Below, in pieces: positions 7,507 through 14,593 of a DNA stretch of 16,629 nt (positions are counted from its first letter, which is position 1; each line of letters starts with the position of its first letter). Both the position numbers and the translations under genes were made by a program. The notes beneath the pieces were generated by a model. It had not been told where the DNA came from. It ran no database searches and worked only from the letters and a program-made list of their open reading frames with translations. The DNA is from JASLDZ01 sp038226305 (GTDB lineage Bacteria > Pseudomonadota > Alphaproteobacteria > Caulobacterales > Caulobacteraceae), in NCBI GenBank assembly GCA_038226305.1, contig JBBRQN010000030.1, positions 1 to 16,629 of the forward strand, written 5' to 3'.

Positions 7507-8304
7507 TCAGGCTGCCGCCTTCAGCCGTTCGAGGATGAGCGGTTGCAGGTCGGGGTTGGCGCAGCAGACCGAGCCTTCACGCACGTTGAACGGCTCGCCT
7601 TCGGCGGACGAGATCACGCCGCCCGCCTCAAGAATGATCAGCGACCCGGCCGCCACGTCCCACGATTGCAGGTTGCGCTCCCAGAAGCCGTCGAAGCGGC
7701 CGGCGGCCACATAGGCCATGTCCAGCGCCGCCGATCCGAAGCGCCGCACGCCGGATACGCGGGGCGCGATCTGGTGCAGCTCCTTCAGGAACGCCGTGTG
7801 TCCGGGGCGGCCTGCGAAGGGGATGCCGGTGGCGAGAATCGAGTCGAGCAGCGTGCGCCGCGCCGATACGCGCAGCCGCTTCTGATCGCCCAGCCAGGCG
7901 CCCCGGCCCTTCTCGGCCCAGAACACCTCGTCGCTGGCCGGGTTGTAGGTGACCGCGGCCACGACCGCGCCGTCGCGCTCGAGGGCGATGTTCACCGCGA
8001 AGTGGGGCAGGGCGTGCAGGAAGTTGGTGGTGCCGTCGAGGGGATCGACGATCCAGGTGTGCGTCTTGTCGGTGCCTTCGATCAGGCCTCGCTCCTCGCC
8101 AAGGAAGCCGTAGCCGGGGCGGGCCTTGGCAAGGGCTTCGTAGAGCGCCTGCTCGGCCTTGTGGTCGGCGGCGGACACGAAGTCGGCCGGGCCCTTCTTG
8201 GAGACCTGGAGTTCGGAGACCTCGCCGAAGTCGCGCTTGAGACCCTTGCCGGCCTTCTTGGCGGCGTCGATCATCACCTGGACGAGTGTGGAAGCTGTAG
8301 CCAT
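7507..8304 (-). CDS. suhB: Inositol-1-monophosphatase family protein (SuhB-like)
   Basis: A Mg-dependent, Li-sensitive-type phosphatase of 265 residues. Both signature motifs are intact: the metal site GEE at 69-71, WIVDPLDGTTNF at 84-95 (metal ligands D87 and D90, then the GTT phosphate loop), and SWDVAAGSLIILEAGG at 214-229 with D216. The family acts on myo-inositol phosphates and related sugar phosphates; SuhB in enterobacteria also assists ribosomal RNA transcription, which cannot be judged here. The ATG at 8304 gives the usual family start; the in-frame upstream extension is basic, proline-rich and rejected. It lies downstream of the cold shock gene on the same strand, but an intrinsic terminator separates them, so it probably has its own promoter in 8305-8378. 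Confidence 0.92.
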   Translation of the reverse strand: MATASTLVQVMIDAAKKAGKGLKRDFGEVSELQVSKKGPADFVSAADHKAEQALYEALAKARPGYGFLGEERGLIEGTDKTHTWIVDPLDGTTNFLHALPHFAVNIALERDGAVVAAVTYNPASDEVFWAEKGRGAWLGDQKRLRVSARRTLLDSILATGIPFAGRPGHTAFLKELHQIAPRVSGVRRFGSAALDMAYVAAGRFDGFWERNLQSWDVAAGSLIILEAGGVISSAEGEPFNVREGSVCCANPDLQPLILERLKAAA

Positions 8305-8378
8305 GCCGCGTGACCTAGAGTGAGGTGGCCGCGGGGGCAACCGACTGCGCGAGCGAGCCGCTCAAACGCCAGCCGGGG

Positions 8379-8411
8379 AAAAGTGCGCGGAGCCGCATGG
8401 CCCCGCGCACT
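8379..8411 (-). terminator. Intrinsic terminator of the cold shock gene
   Basis: On the minus strand a 13-base-pair stem (arms 8399-8411 and 8382-8394) with a single G-U pair and a four-base loop ATGC is followed directly by a short T-run (8381-8379, extended by the terminal T of the stem). It begins 10 bases after the csp stop codon. The long stem, tight loop and T-run are the classical rho-independent form and would isolate csp from suhB. Confidence 0.85.
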
Positions 8412-8421
8412 GAAGCGTGGA

Positions 8422-8631
8422 TCAGACCGCCTGAAGCGTGCCCGCCGACATCTTGCCGGAGCGCTTGTCCTTCTCGAGCTCGAAGCTGAGCTTCTGGCCT
8501 TCGTGAAGGCCGTTCATGCCCGCGCGTTCGACCGCCGAGATGTGAACGAACACGTCCGCGCCGCCGTCTTCCGGCTGGATGAAGCCGAAGCCCTTTTGGC
8601 CGTTGAACCACTTAACAGTGCCGATAGTCAT
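8422..8631 (-). CDS. Cold shock protein (CspA family)
   Basis: A 69-residue single cold-shock domain that binds single-stranded RNA or DNA. It has the canonical N-terminus GTVKWFN, RNP1 KGFGFI (13-18), RNP2 VFVHI (27-31) and the closing ExxxGKxSAGTLQ-like strand. Proteins of this family act as RNA chaperones, in some cases induced by cold or on entry into stationary phase. The ATG at 8631 gives the standard CspA start; a longer frame adds a poor N-terminal extension. The leader upstream is over 100 bases before the divergent promoter region and is less GC-rich than its surroundings, consistent with a regulated untranslated leader, but no specific cold box is recognisable. Transcription ends at a strong hairpin directly downstream. 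Confidence 0.94.
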   Translation of the reverse strand: MTIGTVKWFNGQKGFGFIQPEDGGADVFVHISAVERAGMNGLHEGQKLSFELEKDKRSGKMSAGTLQAV

Positions 8632-8821
8632 CGTTGGTATTCTTTCGATAGGAAATAGCCGCCGCGGCATCGCCGGAGCGGATCAATATTCGGAATGGGA
8701 GGGTGCGGTTCCGGCGCTCGATCCAAAAACCGAGCAAGAGGAGAGCGACCGGCCTAAGGCGATATCGACGCGAAAGCTATGCTCACAGATCGCTGCGAGA
8801 TGCAAGGCAAGGGGCGCGGGA

Positions 8822-8850
8822 CTTAAAAAGGGGCATCGCAGACCCTATAT
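8822..8850 (+). promoter_or_regulatory. Possible promoter for the 8906 gene
   Basis: The divergent csp / 8906 region holds an AT-richer stretch in which CTTAAA (8822-8827) is followed after 17 bases by CTATAT (8845-8850). The match to a sigma-70 type -35/-10 pair is good at the -10 and weak at the -35. Transcription would start near 8857, about 50 bases before the proposed GTG/ATG start. This also argues against the in-frame ATG at 8849 as the real start, since it lies in the -10 itself. Confidence 0.3.
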
Positions 8851-8905
8851 GAACGAGCGAAGGGCAGCCGTTGCCCGGGCAAGCTTGGCAGGGGGCGATA
8901 CGGCT

Positions 8906-9193
8906 GTGATGAACACGGGGTCGCGACGCGGCAAGAACACCCTGAAGCTCCTGGGCAACATCCGGGGTGCTGCCGTTCTGCACGGCCCGGACGGCCAGAT
9001 TCCGGTCGTGGTCGATGCGGCCGAATATGAGGAGCGCGGTCGCTCCTCGATCACCGGCGGGCTGGAGGGCGACCTCTCAGCCTTCGAGAACGGCGCGGAA
9101 GTGCGCCTCGTGCTCACCGCCGACGGCCGCGACCTGAACATCCGCCTCATCGAACCCGACGACGGCGGCGCGGACTTCCGCACGCAGATCTGA
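8906..9193 (+). CDS. Hypothetical protein, about 94-95 residues
   Basis: I do not recognise this family. The product begins with a short basic segment (MNTGSRRGKNTLK, numbered from the ATG) and continues with what look like short beta strands (VLHGPDGQIPVVV, AEVRLVLTADGRDLNIRLIE) and an acidic C-terminus. No cysteines, no membrane segment and no signal peptide are seen, so a small cytoplasmic protein is likely. GTG at 8906 and ATG at 8909 are adjacent in-frame starts; the AGGGGG at 8890-8895 suits the GTG slightly better. An ATG at 8849 is also in frame but coincides with a candidate -10 box. Codon use matches neighbouring genes. It lies divergent from csp and 59 bases before the zinc-ribbon gene, suggesting a shared transcript. 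Confidence 0.65.
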   Translation: MMNTGSRRGKNTLKLLGNIRGAAVLHGPDGQIPVVVDAAEYEERGRSSITGGLEGDLSAFENGAEVRLVLTADGRDLNIRLIEPDDGGADFRTQI

Positions 9194-9252
9194 GCGCCGC
9201 CGTCGCTTCCAGCCGACGCGCCCCACCCCATGAGCCCCCGACGCATGAGCCG

Positions 9253-9423
9253 ATGCCCAACGTTTTGATCAAGTGCCCGGAAACGGGAAAGACCGTCGCC
9301 ACCAAGCTGCGGATGAAGCCGCCGGAGCTGGACTCATTGTCCGGCGCCCGGGCGTTTCGCTGCCCAAAGTGCGGCCAGATCCACAGCTGGACCAAGGATG
9401 ACGCCTGGCTGGAGCCCGCCTGA
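9253..9423 (+). CDS. Small zinc-ribbon protein, 56 residues
   Basis: A 56-residue protein too short for many gene finders. It has C8 in the N-terminal KCPETGK turn and the knuckle CPKCGQIH (C37, C40, with H44 close by), giving a likely three-cysteine, one-histidine zinc site. The ending SWTKDDAWLE, with two tryptophans, looks conserved rather than random. I recall similar short proteins with a CPxTG turn, a CPxCG knuckle and a W-x-K-x-DAWL tail from other alphaproteobacteria, but know no function for them; that recall is unverified. Codon use is strongly GC3 and typical of the genome, supporting a real gene. It lies between the 8906 gene and mscL on the same strand. Confidence 0.78.
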   Translation: MPNVLIKCPETGKTVATKLRMKPPELDSLSGARAFRCPKCGQIHSWTKDDAWLEPA

Positions 9424-9503
9424 TCCGCGGTGCCTTGATCACCCCCTAGCGTCCCAAGCTTGGCCGGGGCACTCTGCGCGCACACGGTGCAGCAGGAGTA
9501 GTC

Positions 9504-9929
9504 ATGTCTTTCGTCAGTGATTTCCGGACGTTCATCGCCCGGGGCAACGTCGTCGACCTGGCGGTGGGCGTCATCATCGGCGCTGCGTTCGGCAAGATCG
9601 TCACGAGCCTCGTGGATCAGATCGTCATGCCGCCCATCGGCCTGATCACCGGCGGCGTGGATTTCGCCGCGCTGAAGATCGTTCTGAAGGCGGCCGATCC
9701 GGTCAAGAAGACCGCCGAGGTCGCCATCGCCTACGGAGCGTTCCTGAACACAACGGTCCAGTTCCTCATCATCGCCCTGGTGGTTTTCACCATGGTGCGG
9801 CTGGTCTCCAAGCTGCAGCGCGCCGAAGCCGCCGAGCCCCCCGCTGCCCCCGCGCCCACCACCAGCGAGACGCTGCTCAGCGAAATCCGCGACCTCCTGG
9901 CCTCCGGCGGCGGCCCCCGCGGCCTTTGA
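9504..9929 (+). CDS. mscL: Large-conductance mechanosensitive channel MscL
   Basis: The pentameric inner-membrane channel that opens under membrane tension and releases solutes during osmotic downshock. The 141-residue product shows the full architecture: amphipathic N-terminal helix (FRTFIARGNVVDLAVG), pore helix TM1 (about 16-42), periplasmic loop, TM2 (about 78-102), a Pro/Ala linker and the C-terminal bundle helix ETLLSEIRDLLA (122-133). A good AGGAG ribosome-binding site lies 6 bases upstream of the ATG. Its stop overlaps a possible TTG start of the XdhC-family gene. Confidence 0.97.
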   Translation: MSFVSDFRTFIARGNVVDLAVGVIIGAAFGKIVTSLVDQIVMPPIGLITGGVDFAALKIVLKAADPVKKTAEVAIAYGAFLNTTVQFLIIALVVFTMVRLVSKLQRAEAAEPPAAPAPTTSETLLSEIRDLLASGGGPRGL

Positions 9930-10978
9930 CGGCTGACGGGATCGCTGAGGGCTTGAAGGAACAGGCGCGGGCGCGGCGCGCTGTGACGGCCGTGACCCCT
10001 GCACCCCTTCCCGACTGGCCCAGCTTCGGACTGGCCGACGACGTGCGCCCCGCGCTCGCCCGTGCGCGGCATCGGGGCGAGGCCTGCGCCCTGATCACCC
10101 TCGTTCGCGCCGAGGGCGGTGCCCCCCGACCGGAAGGGGCGCAGATGCTGGTGGGAGAGGACGGCAGCCTGTGCGGCTTCCTCTCCGGCGGGTGCGTGGA
10201 GGGCGACGTAGCCCTTCACGCCGCGCAGACCCTGGCCGATGGCGAGCCCCGCACCCTCGTGTACGGCGACGGCAGCCCCTGGCCGGACATCCGCCTTCTC
10301 TGCGGGGCCCGCATCGAGCTTCTGGTGGAGCGCGTGGCACCTGACGATTTGGCCGCCGCCACCCTCATCGACCTGATGGCCGCCCGTCGCCCCGCCGTGT
10401 GGCTGACCAACGGCCGGGAACGCGCCTGCACCCCCGCCGACGCCGAAGGCACCTCCGGCCCCTTCCTGTTCGCCCGCCGCCACGCGCCCGAGCCGCGGCT
10501 GGTAGTCGTGGGAGCAGACCCCACGGCCCTGGCGATCGCGGGACTGGGCGTGAGCCTGGGCTTTGAGACCCACCTCGTGCGCCCCCGCGGCCCGTCCGCC
10601 CCGCCGCCCGTTCCGGGCGTGACCTATCACCGGGGCGAGGCGCGGGCGGCCCTGGCCGAGGCGGGCCTGGATGCGTGGACGCACGTGGCCGTCGCCACCC
10701 ACGACCTGGAGATCGACGAGGCCGCGCTCCTGGCTGCCCTACCCTCGCCTGCCCCCTACGTGGGTGTGCTCGGTGCCCGCCGTCGCCTGCCCGAGCGCCG
10801 CGCCCGCCTTCTGGCGCAGGGGGTGGACGAGGCCTCCCTGCAGCGCCTGCGCGGCCCCATCGGCCTGGACCTGGGCGGCAAGGCCCCCTTCGAGATCGCC
10901 GTGGCGGTCATGGCCGAGATCACCGCCGCCCGCCACGCCGGCACGCCGGCCCTGCTCACCCGGCTCGAGAGCTCTTGA
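9926..10978 (+). CDS. XdhC/CoxF family protein (molybdenum cofactor insertion factor)
   Basis: XdhC proteins bind molybdenum cofactor, help its sulfuration and insert it into xanthine dehydrogenase-type enzymes. The N-terminal domain has the family signature (LVRAEGGAPRPEGAQML, then GFLSGGCVEGDV); the C-terminal half has a Rossmann-like domain (RLVVVGADPTALAIAGLG, then HDLEIDEAALLAAL and YVGVLGARRR). The start is uncertain: TTG at 9926 overlaps the mscL stop (TTGA), while GTG at 9983 or 9992 would remove 19 or 22 poorly conserved, lower-GC3 residues; homology position favours one of the GTG codons. No xdhA/xdhB or other molybdoenzyme gene is nearby, so the client enzyme is encoded elsewhere. 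It ends 3 bases before the convergent glycosylase gene. Confidence 0.88.
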   Translation: MTADGIAEGLKEQARARRAVTAVTPAPLPDWPSFGLADDVRPALARARHRGEACALITLVRAEGGAPRPEGAQMLVGEDGSLCGFLSGGCVEGDVALHAAQTLADGEPRTLVYGDGSPWPDIRLLCGARIELLVERVAPDDLAAATLIDLMAARRPAVWLTNGRERACTPADAEGTSGPFLFARRHAPEPRLVVVGADPTALAIAGLGVSLGFETHLVRPRGPSAPPPVPGVTYHRGEARAALAEAGLDAWTHVAVATHDLEIDEAALLAALPSPAPYVGVLGARRRLPERRARLLAQGVDEASLQRLRGPIGLDLGGKAPFEIAVAVMAEITAARHAGTPALLTRLESS

Positions 10979-10981
10979 GCG

Positions 10982-11785
10982 TCAGGACTCCGGCGGCGGG
11001 GGCGCGCACACCTCGCAGCAGTAGACCTTGCGCGCCGCCAGCATGAACATCGTCGTCGGCGTGCCGCAGCGGGGGCATTCCGCCCGCTTGTAGATGTTGA
11101 ACCGCCGGCGGGAGCGGCGGCTCTTCGGCGTCGGCCCCTCCGTGGTGATGATCATCCCGGTCTCCACGCCGATGCGCATCCACCGCACCGCATCGGCCCA
11201 GATGGCGTTCCACTTGCCCTTGGGCAGGTCTTTCCCGGGAAGCTTCGGGTGCACCCGCGCCAGCCACAGGAACTCGGCGCGGTAGATGTTGCCGATGCCC
11301 GCCACCACCGACTGGTCCATCAGCAGCGTGCCGATGGCCGTGCGGCTCTTCCTGATCTTCGCCCACGCCTTGGCGGGCTCGGCGTCCGCCCGCAGAGGAT
11401 CGGGGCCGAGGCGTGCGAGGAGCCGCGCCCGCTCCGCCCCGTCGAGCACGTGGCAGGCGGTCGGGCCGCTGACGTCTACGGCATAGCCCGGCACGGCAAT
11501 CCGAACCCGCACCAGCCCCCGGGGCTCGGGCAGTTCGCCCTCATGCGTGCGGATGCGCCCGAAGAGGCCGAGGTGGATGTGCAGGTGGCGCGCCTCCCCG
11601 TCGGCGCCCTCGAACGGGTAGAGGAGGTGCTTGCCGAACGCCTCCACGTCGCGGCACAGCGTCCCGTCGAGGGATGCCGCGCCCTCGGCGAACCGGCCCT
11701 GCCGCGACGACACGGCGGGCCGCGCTCCGGCGAAGTGGGGACGCTGCTCGTCGGCGGCGCGGTGCAGGGTATGGCCTTCGGGCAT
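10982..11785 (-). CDS. Fpg/Nei family DNA glycosylase (endonuclease VIII-like)
   Basis: A base-excision repair enzyme with DNA glycosylase and AP-lyase activity against oxidised bases. The 267-residue product begins MPEGHTLHR, with the catalytic proline P2 and glutamate E3 exposed after Met removal, and has the conserved beta-hairpin lysine K52 (GKHLL). The helix-two-turn-helix segment DQSVVAGIGNIYRAEFLW lies at 157-174, and the C-terminal zinc finger is C-x2-C-x16-C-x2-C (C237, C240, C257 and C260). The MPEGHTLHR start resembles Nei-type enzymes acting on oxidised pyrimidines rather than the MPELPE start of Fpg/MutM; substrate preference is inference. It is divergent from the creatininase-family gene with a 72-base gap. 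Confidence 0.93.
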   Translation of the reverse strand: MPEGHTLHRAADEQRPHFAGARPAVSSRQGRFAEGAASLDGTLCRDVEAFGKHLLYPFEGADGEARHLHIHLGLFGRIRTHEGELPEPRGLVRVRIAVPGYAVDVSGPTACHVLDGAERARLLARLGPDPLRADAEPAKAWAKIRKSRTAIGTLLMDQSVVAGIGNIYRAEFLWLARVHPKLPGKDLPKGKWNAIWADAVRWMRIGVETGMIITTEGPTPKSRRSRRRFNIYKRAECPRCGTPTTMFMLAARKVYCCEVCAPPPPES

Positions 11786-11857
11786 GGCGCACGCTTAGCA
11801 GCGTCGCGGCCCCATCGTCGCCTCGCGGCCGCCTTGGGGGCCTGCTAAGGATCGAAG

Positions 11858-12586
11858 ATGCTCCTCGCCCTCTCCACCTGGCCCGAAATCGACGCGCGGC
11901 TGAAGACGTCGCGCACGATCGTGATCCCCATCGGCTCGAACGAGCAGCACGGCCCCACGGGCCTTCTGGGCACCGACTGGCTGTGCCCGGAGATCATCGC
12001 CCATGCCGCCCACGACAGCGGCGACATTCTGGTCGGCCCGACCTTCGCGGTGGGCATGGCGCAGCATCACCTGGGCTTTCCGGGCACGATCTCCCTTCGC
12101 CCCACCACCATGATCGCCGCCATCCGCGACTGGACGGCCAGCCTCGCCGGCCACGGCTTCGAGCGCATCTACTGGCTGAACGGCCACGGGGGGAACGTGG
12201 CCACCATCGAGGCCGCCTCCAGCGAGATCTACGCCGAGGCCAGCTATGCGAAACAGCCCCGCGGCTTCGCCCTGAAACTGCGCAACTGGTGGGACCTGCC
12301 GGGGGTGAACGCCCTGTGCATGTCGCTTTTCCCGGTGGGCCACGGCAGCCACGCCACCCCGAGCGAGATCGCCGTGACGCAGTACGGCTATCCGAACTCG
12401 GTGAAGCGGGCCGACTACACCCCGCAGATCGCCCCCACCGGCCCCATCCGCGAAGCCCACGACTTCCGCACGAGATACCCCGACGGCCGCATGGGCTCCG
12501 ACCCGGGGCTCGCCACGGTAGCGCTGGGCGAGAAGATCGTGACCGCGGCCGCCGCGGCGCTGACGCAGGATGTGGCGGGGTTCTGA
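11858..12586 (+). CDS. Creatininase family protein
   Basis: A metal-dependent amidohydrolase-like enzyme of 242 residues, normal for the creatininase family. The metal-site residues are recognisable: E29 and H31 in SNEQHGP, D40 in GTDW, H110 in LNGHGGN, and a plausible E170 in HATPSEIAV, where the family often has HAGE. The family includes creatinine amidohydrolase, the riboflavin-pathway enzyme ArfB and the mycofactocin peptidase MftE; none of the partner genes of those pathways is nearby, so the substrate is unknown. An AAGGA ribosome-binding site lies 6 bases before the ATG. It is a single gene between a divergent glycosylase and the convergent Rieske-gpsA operon. Confidence 0.88.
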   Translation: MLLALSTWPEIDARLKTSRTIVIPIGSNEQHGPTGLLGTDWLCPEIIAHAAHDSGDILVGPTFAVGMAQHHLGFPGTISLRPTTMIAAIRDWTASLAGHGFERIYWLNGHGGNVATIEAASSEIYAEASYAKQPRGFALKLRNWWDLPGVNALCMSLFPVGHGSHATPSEIAVTQYGYPNSVKRADYTPQIAPTGPIREAHDFRTRYPDGRMGSDPGLATVALGEKIVTAAAAALTQDVAGF

Positions 12587-12690
12587 TCGGGTGACTGGGG
12601 GGATTGCCGCCGTGCTCGGCGACCGCCTGGGAGGGTGAGGGACCCTTTCGCGCCTCCACGTCTCCAGCCTGAACCCAGAGCCGCGGGCCC

Positions 12691-12987
12691 TCACATTCCC
12701 TCCGCTGCGCGGTCGGCCCCTTCCTCTCCCGCAGGCGGGAGAGGTGAGAGCGCCTGCCCCATGCATGGCCCGGCCACGCACACCCCGTCTTCCAGCCGGA
12801 ACAGGGCGCCGTGGCCGAAGCAAATCAGGCGGTCGGCCTCGCGGGTGAGCACGCGGTTCGGGTCGTCGGAGAGGCGGCGGCCGGTGTGGGGGCAGGCGTC
12901 GCGGTAGGCGCGGTGCGAGCCGTCGGGCAGGGTCACCTCGATCACCGGACCGTCCGGCGTCTCGACGCTTCTCGCCGAAGCCTTCAC
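12691..12987 (-). CDS. Small Rieske [2Fe-2S] domain protein
   Basis: A 98-residue single Rieske domain. Cluster ligands are C32 and H34 (CPHTG) and C56 and H59 (CFGHG), with 21 residues between H34 and C56. This is longer than the usual 15-17 but, from memory, seen in small alphaproteobacterial Rieske proteins that also end in a GxCVAGPCxGxAL-like segment, as here (69-80). It may be an electron-transfer or redox-sensing protein; no partner oxygenase is nearby. The start is a GTG overlapping the gpsA stop (GTGA), so it is the last gene of the tsaD-NUDIX-gpsA operon. The last 17 residues (from P82) are encoded by a palindromic repeat and its flank, and are probably an acquired tail rather than part of the fold. 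Confidence 0.85.
   Translation of the reverse strand: MKASARSVETPDGPVIEVTLPDGSHRAYRDACPHTGRRLSDDPNRVLTREADRLICFGHGALFRLEDGVCVAGPCMGQALSPLPPAGEEGADRAAEGM
12723..12744. repeat. Palindromic REP-like repeat, copy 2 (inside the Rieske gene)
   Basis: Identical over 22 bases to the repeat at 123-144, in the same orientation, with 10-bp arms and an AG spacer and with the similar GTC-S-G-R-CCCC flank to its left. Here it lies within the Rieske reading frame and encodes residues 82-88 (PLPPAGE) on the minus strand. The neighbouring stretch 12627-12722 contains further GGGAGGGTGAGGGACCC- and CCCTCCGCTGCGCGG-like sequence that may belong to a longer composite repeat. Confidence 0.75.
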
Positions 12988-13988
12988 CCCAGTTCGGGCC
13001 GGAGCGGTCGGGACAGGAGCCCCCCGATGGCCGCGTCCACGCCGACCTCCCCGGCCAAAAGCGCCGCCACCGCCTCGCAGATCGGCGTCTCCACCCCGAG
13101 CGACGCCGCCAGCTGCCGCACCGCCGGGGCGCTGGCGGCGCCTTCGGCCACGGAGAGCTTGCCGGAAAGCGCCTCCTCCACCGTTCGGCCCTGCCCCAGC
13201 GCTAGACCGAGGCTCATGTTGCGCGACTGCGGGCTGGAGCAGGTGAGCACGAGGTCGCCGAGCCCGCACAGGCCCGACAGGGTTTCGGCGCGAGCGCCCA
13301 AGGCCACCGCCAGCCGCGTCATCTCCGCGAACCCGCGGGTGATCAGCGCCGCATGGGCCGAGCGGCCGAGCCCCCGGCCCTCCACGATCCCGCAGGCGAT
13401 CGCGAGCACGTTCTTCACCGCGCCCCCCGCCTCCGCGCCGATCATGTCGTCGGAGAGGTAGGGGCGGAAGCCGGGGGCGGCGATGGCGGCGGCGATGCGC
13501 TCGGCAAGAGCTTCATCCTCGCAGGCGAGGGTGACGGCGGTGGGCAGGCCGCGGGCCACCTCGCCTGCGAAGGAGGGGCCGGAGAGCACGGCGGCCTTCG
13601 CGTGCGGCAGGGTCTCGGCCAGCACCTGCGTCATCAGCTTCAGCGAGCCCTGCTCGATACCCTTGGAGCAGAGCACGATGGTGACGTCGGGCTTGGCTGA
13701 GGCTGCGAGCGCTTGAAGCGTGGCGCGCATGTGCTGGGCTGGTGGCACCGCCAGCACCACGTCACAGGAGGCGGCCTGCGCGATGTCTCCCGTGGCGCGC
13801 ACGCCCGGTTCGAGGGTGATGCCCGGCAGGAAGAGCGCGTTCTCGCGGGCGTCGTTGATGCCCGACACCACCTCCGGCTCCCGCGCCCAGAGGGTCACTG
13901 GAAGGCTCGCCCGGGCGCACACCTGCGCCAGAGCCGTGCCCCACGCCCCGCCGCCCAAGACGCCCACACACCCGAACCGCTCGCTCAT
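12984..13988 (-). CDS. gpsA: NAD(P)H-dependent glycerol-3-phosphate dehydrogenase
   Basis: Reduces dihydroxyacetone phosphate to sn-glycerol 3-phosphate, the backbone precursor of phospholipids, in the cytoplasm. The 334-residue product is full length: N-terminal Rossmann fold with GVLGGGAWGTALA (9-21), the SKG and SGPSFAGEVARG segments (108-110 and 136-147), the catalytic lysine K192 in GGAVKNVLAIACG, and the C-terminal GLGDLVLTCSS and SRNMSLG segments (242-261). Its ATG overlaps the NUDIX stop (ATGA), and its own stop overlaps the GTG of the Rieske gene, so the four genes tsaD, NUDIX, gpsA and Rieske form one tightly coupled unit. Confidence 0.97.
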   Translation of the reverse strand: MSERFGCVGVLGGGAWGTALAQVCARASLPVTLWAREPEVVSGINDARENALFLPGITLEPGVRATGDIAQAASCDVVLAVPPAQHMRATLQALAASAKPDVTIVLCSKGIEQGSLKLMTQVLAETLPHAKAAVLSGPSFAGEVARGLPTAVTLACEDEALAERIAAAIAAPGFRPYLSDDMIGAEAGGAVKNVLAIACGIVEGRGLGRSAHAALITRGFAEMTRLAVALGARAETLSGLCGLGDLVLTCSSPQSRNMSLGLALGQGRTVEEALSGKLSVAEGAASAPAVRQLAASLGVETPICEAVAALLAGEVGVDAAIGGLLSRPLRPELG

Positions 13989-14593
13989 GATCCAGCCGCC
14001 TCCACGTTCAGGGGAGGCAACGCGCCGCCGAGCCGGAGGCTCAACTGCAGGATCGCCGACAGGTGCAGGGGATGGATGACCTCGCCCACCGTTATGCTCG
14101 CCGACACCCCGGCCCAGGCTATCTCCTCAACCAGCAGCCGTTCGCTGGGCTTTGGCGTGGGGTCGGCCACCCGGCGGGCGTTGCGGATCAGCACGGTGTG
14201 CGCCCGGCTGCGGTGGCTGACGGGGTTGGCCCACACCGAGCCGATCACGCCCACCACTTCACCTGCATAGCCCGTCTCCTCCAGAAGCTCCCTCGCCGCC
14301 GCTTCGACCAGCGCCTCCCCCGGCTCGACGACGCCGCCGGCGAACTCCAGCGAGGGCGCCCGCGCGCCGTGGCGATACTGGCGCACCATGATCACCCGCC
14401 CCTCCGGCGTCAGCGCCGCGGCGTGCGCCCAGTCGGCGTAGTTGAGGAGGTAGAAGGGCGCGATCTCGACGCCGCTCGCGGTGACGCAATCCTCGGCGGT
14501 GACGTGGATCCAGCGATCCTTCAGGAGGGTGCGTTCGCCCGTCACGGTCCACGGCGGCAGCTCGGTCTTGAGGTCGCCGGGGGCGCCGCTCAC
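13985..14593 (-). CDS. NUDIX hydrolase (ADP-ribose pyrophosphatase-like)
   Basis: A 202-residue NUDIX enzyme hydrolysing a nucleoside diphosphate linked to another group. The NUDIX box is perfect: G87-x5-E93-x7-R101-E-L-L-E-E-T-G-Y109. Upstream, the segments MVRQYRHG (69-76) and SLEFAGG (81-87) are typical of the ADP-ribose/ADP-sugar pyrophosphatase subgroup, so that substrate class is likely but unproven. The start is GTG at 14593, overlapping the tsaD stop (GTGA); a longer open frame upstream is a shadow of tsaD. The gene position between tsaD and gpsA suggests a housekeeping role in the same transcript. Confidence 0.9.
   Translation of the reverse strand: MSGAPGDLKTELPPWTVTGERTLLKDRWIHVTAEDCVTASGVEIAPFYLLNYADWAHAAALTPEGRVIMVRQYRHGARAPSLEFAGGVVEPGEALVEAAARELLEETGYAGEVVGVIGSVWANPVSHRSRAHTVLIRNARRVADPTPKPSERLLVEEIAWAGVSASITVGEVIHPLHLSAILQLSLRLGGALPPLNVEAAGS

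Noticed and set aside
7132..8313. A 393-residue open frame crossing the ccmI/suhB junction
   Set aside because: It is out of frame with ccmI and antisense to suhB, both well supported; the translation has no recognisable motif.
8422..8670. Cold shock protein with a 13-residue N-terminal extension
   Set aside because: CspA proteins start a few residues before GTVKWFN; the ATG at 8631 fits this and the extension lies in the presumed leader.
10976..10985. Terminator at the convergent xdhC/glycosylase junction
   Set aside because: The sequence CTCGAGAGCTCTTGAG nearby is palindromic but lies within the last codons, has almost no loop space and no T-run.
11674..12594. A 306-residue plus-strand frame over the glycosylase start and the creatininase gene
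   Set aside because: Arg/Pro/His-rich shadow of two genes with clear motifs in other frames.
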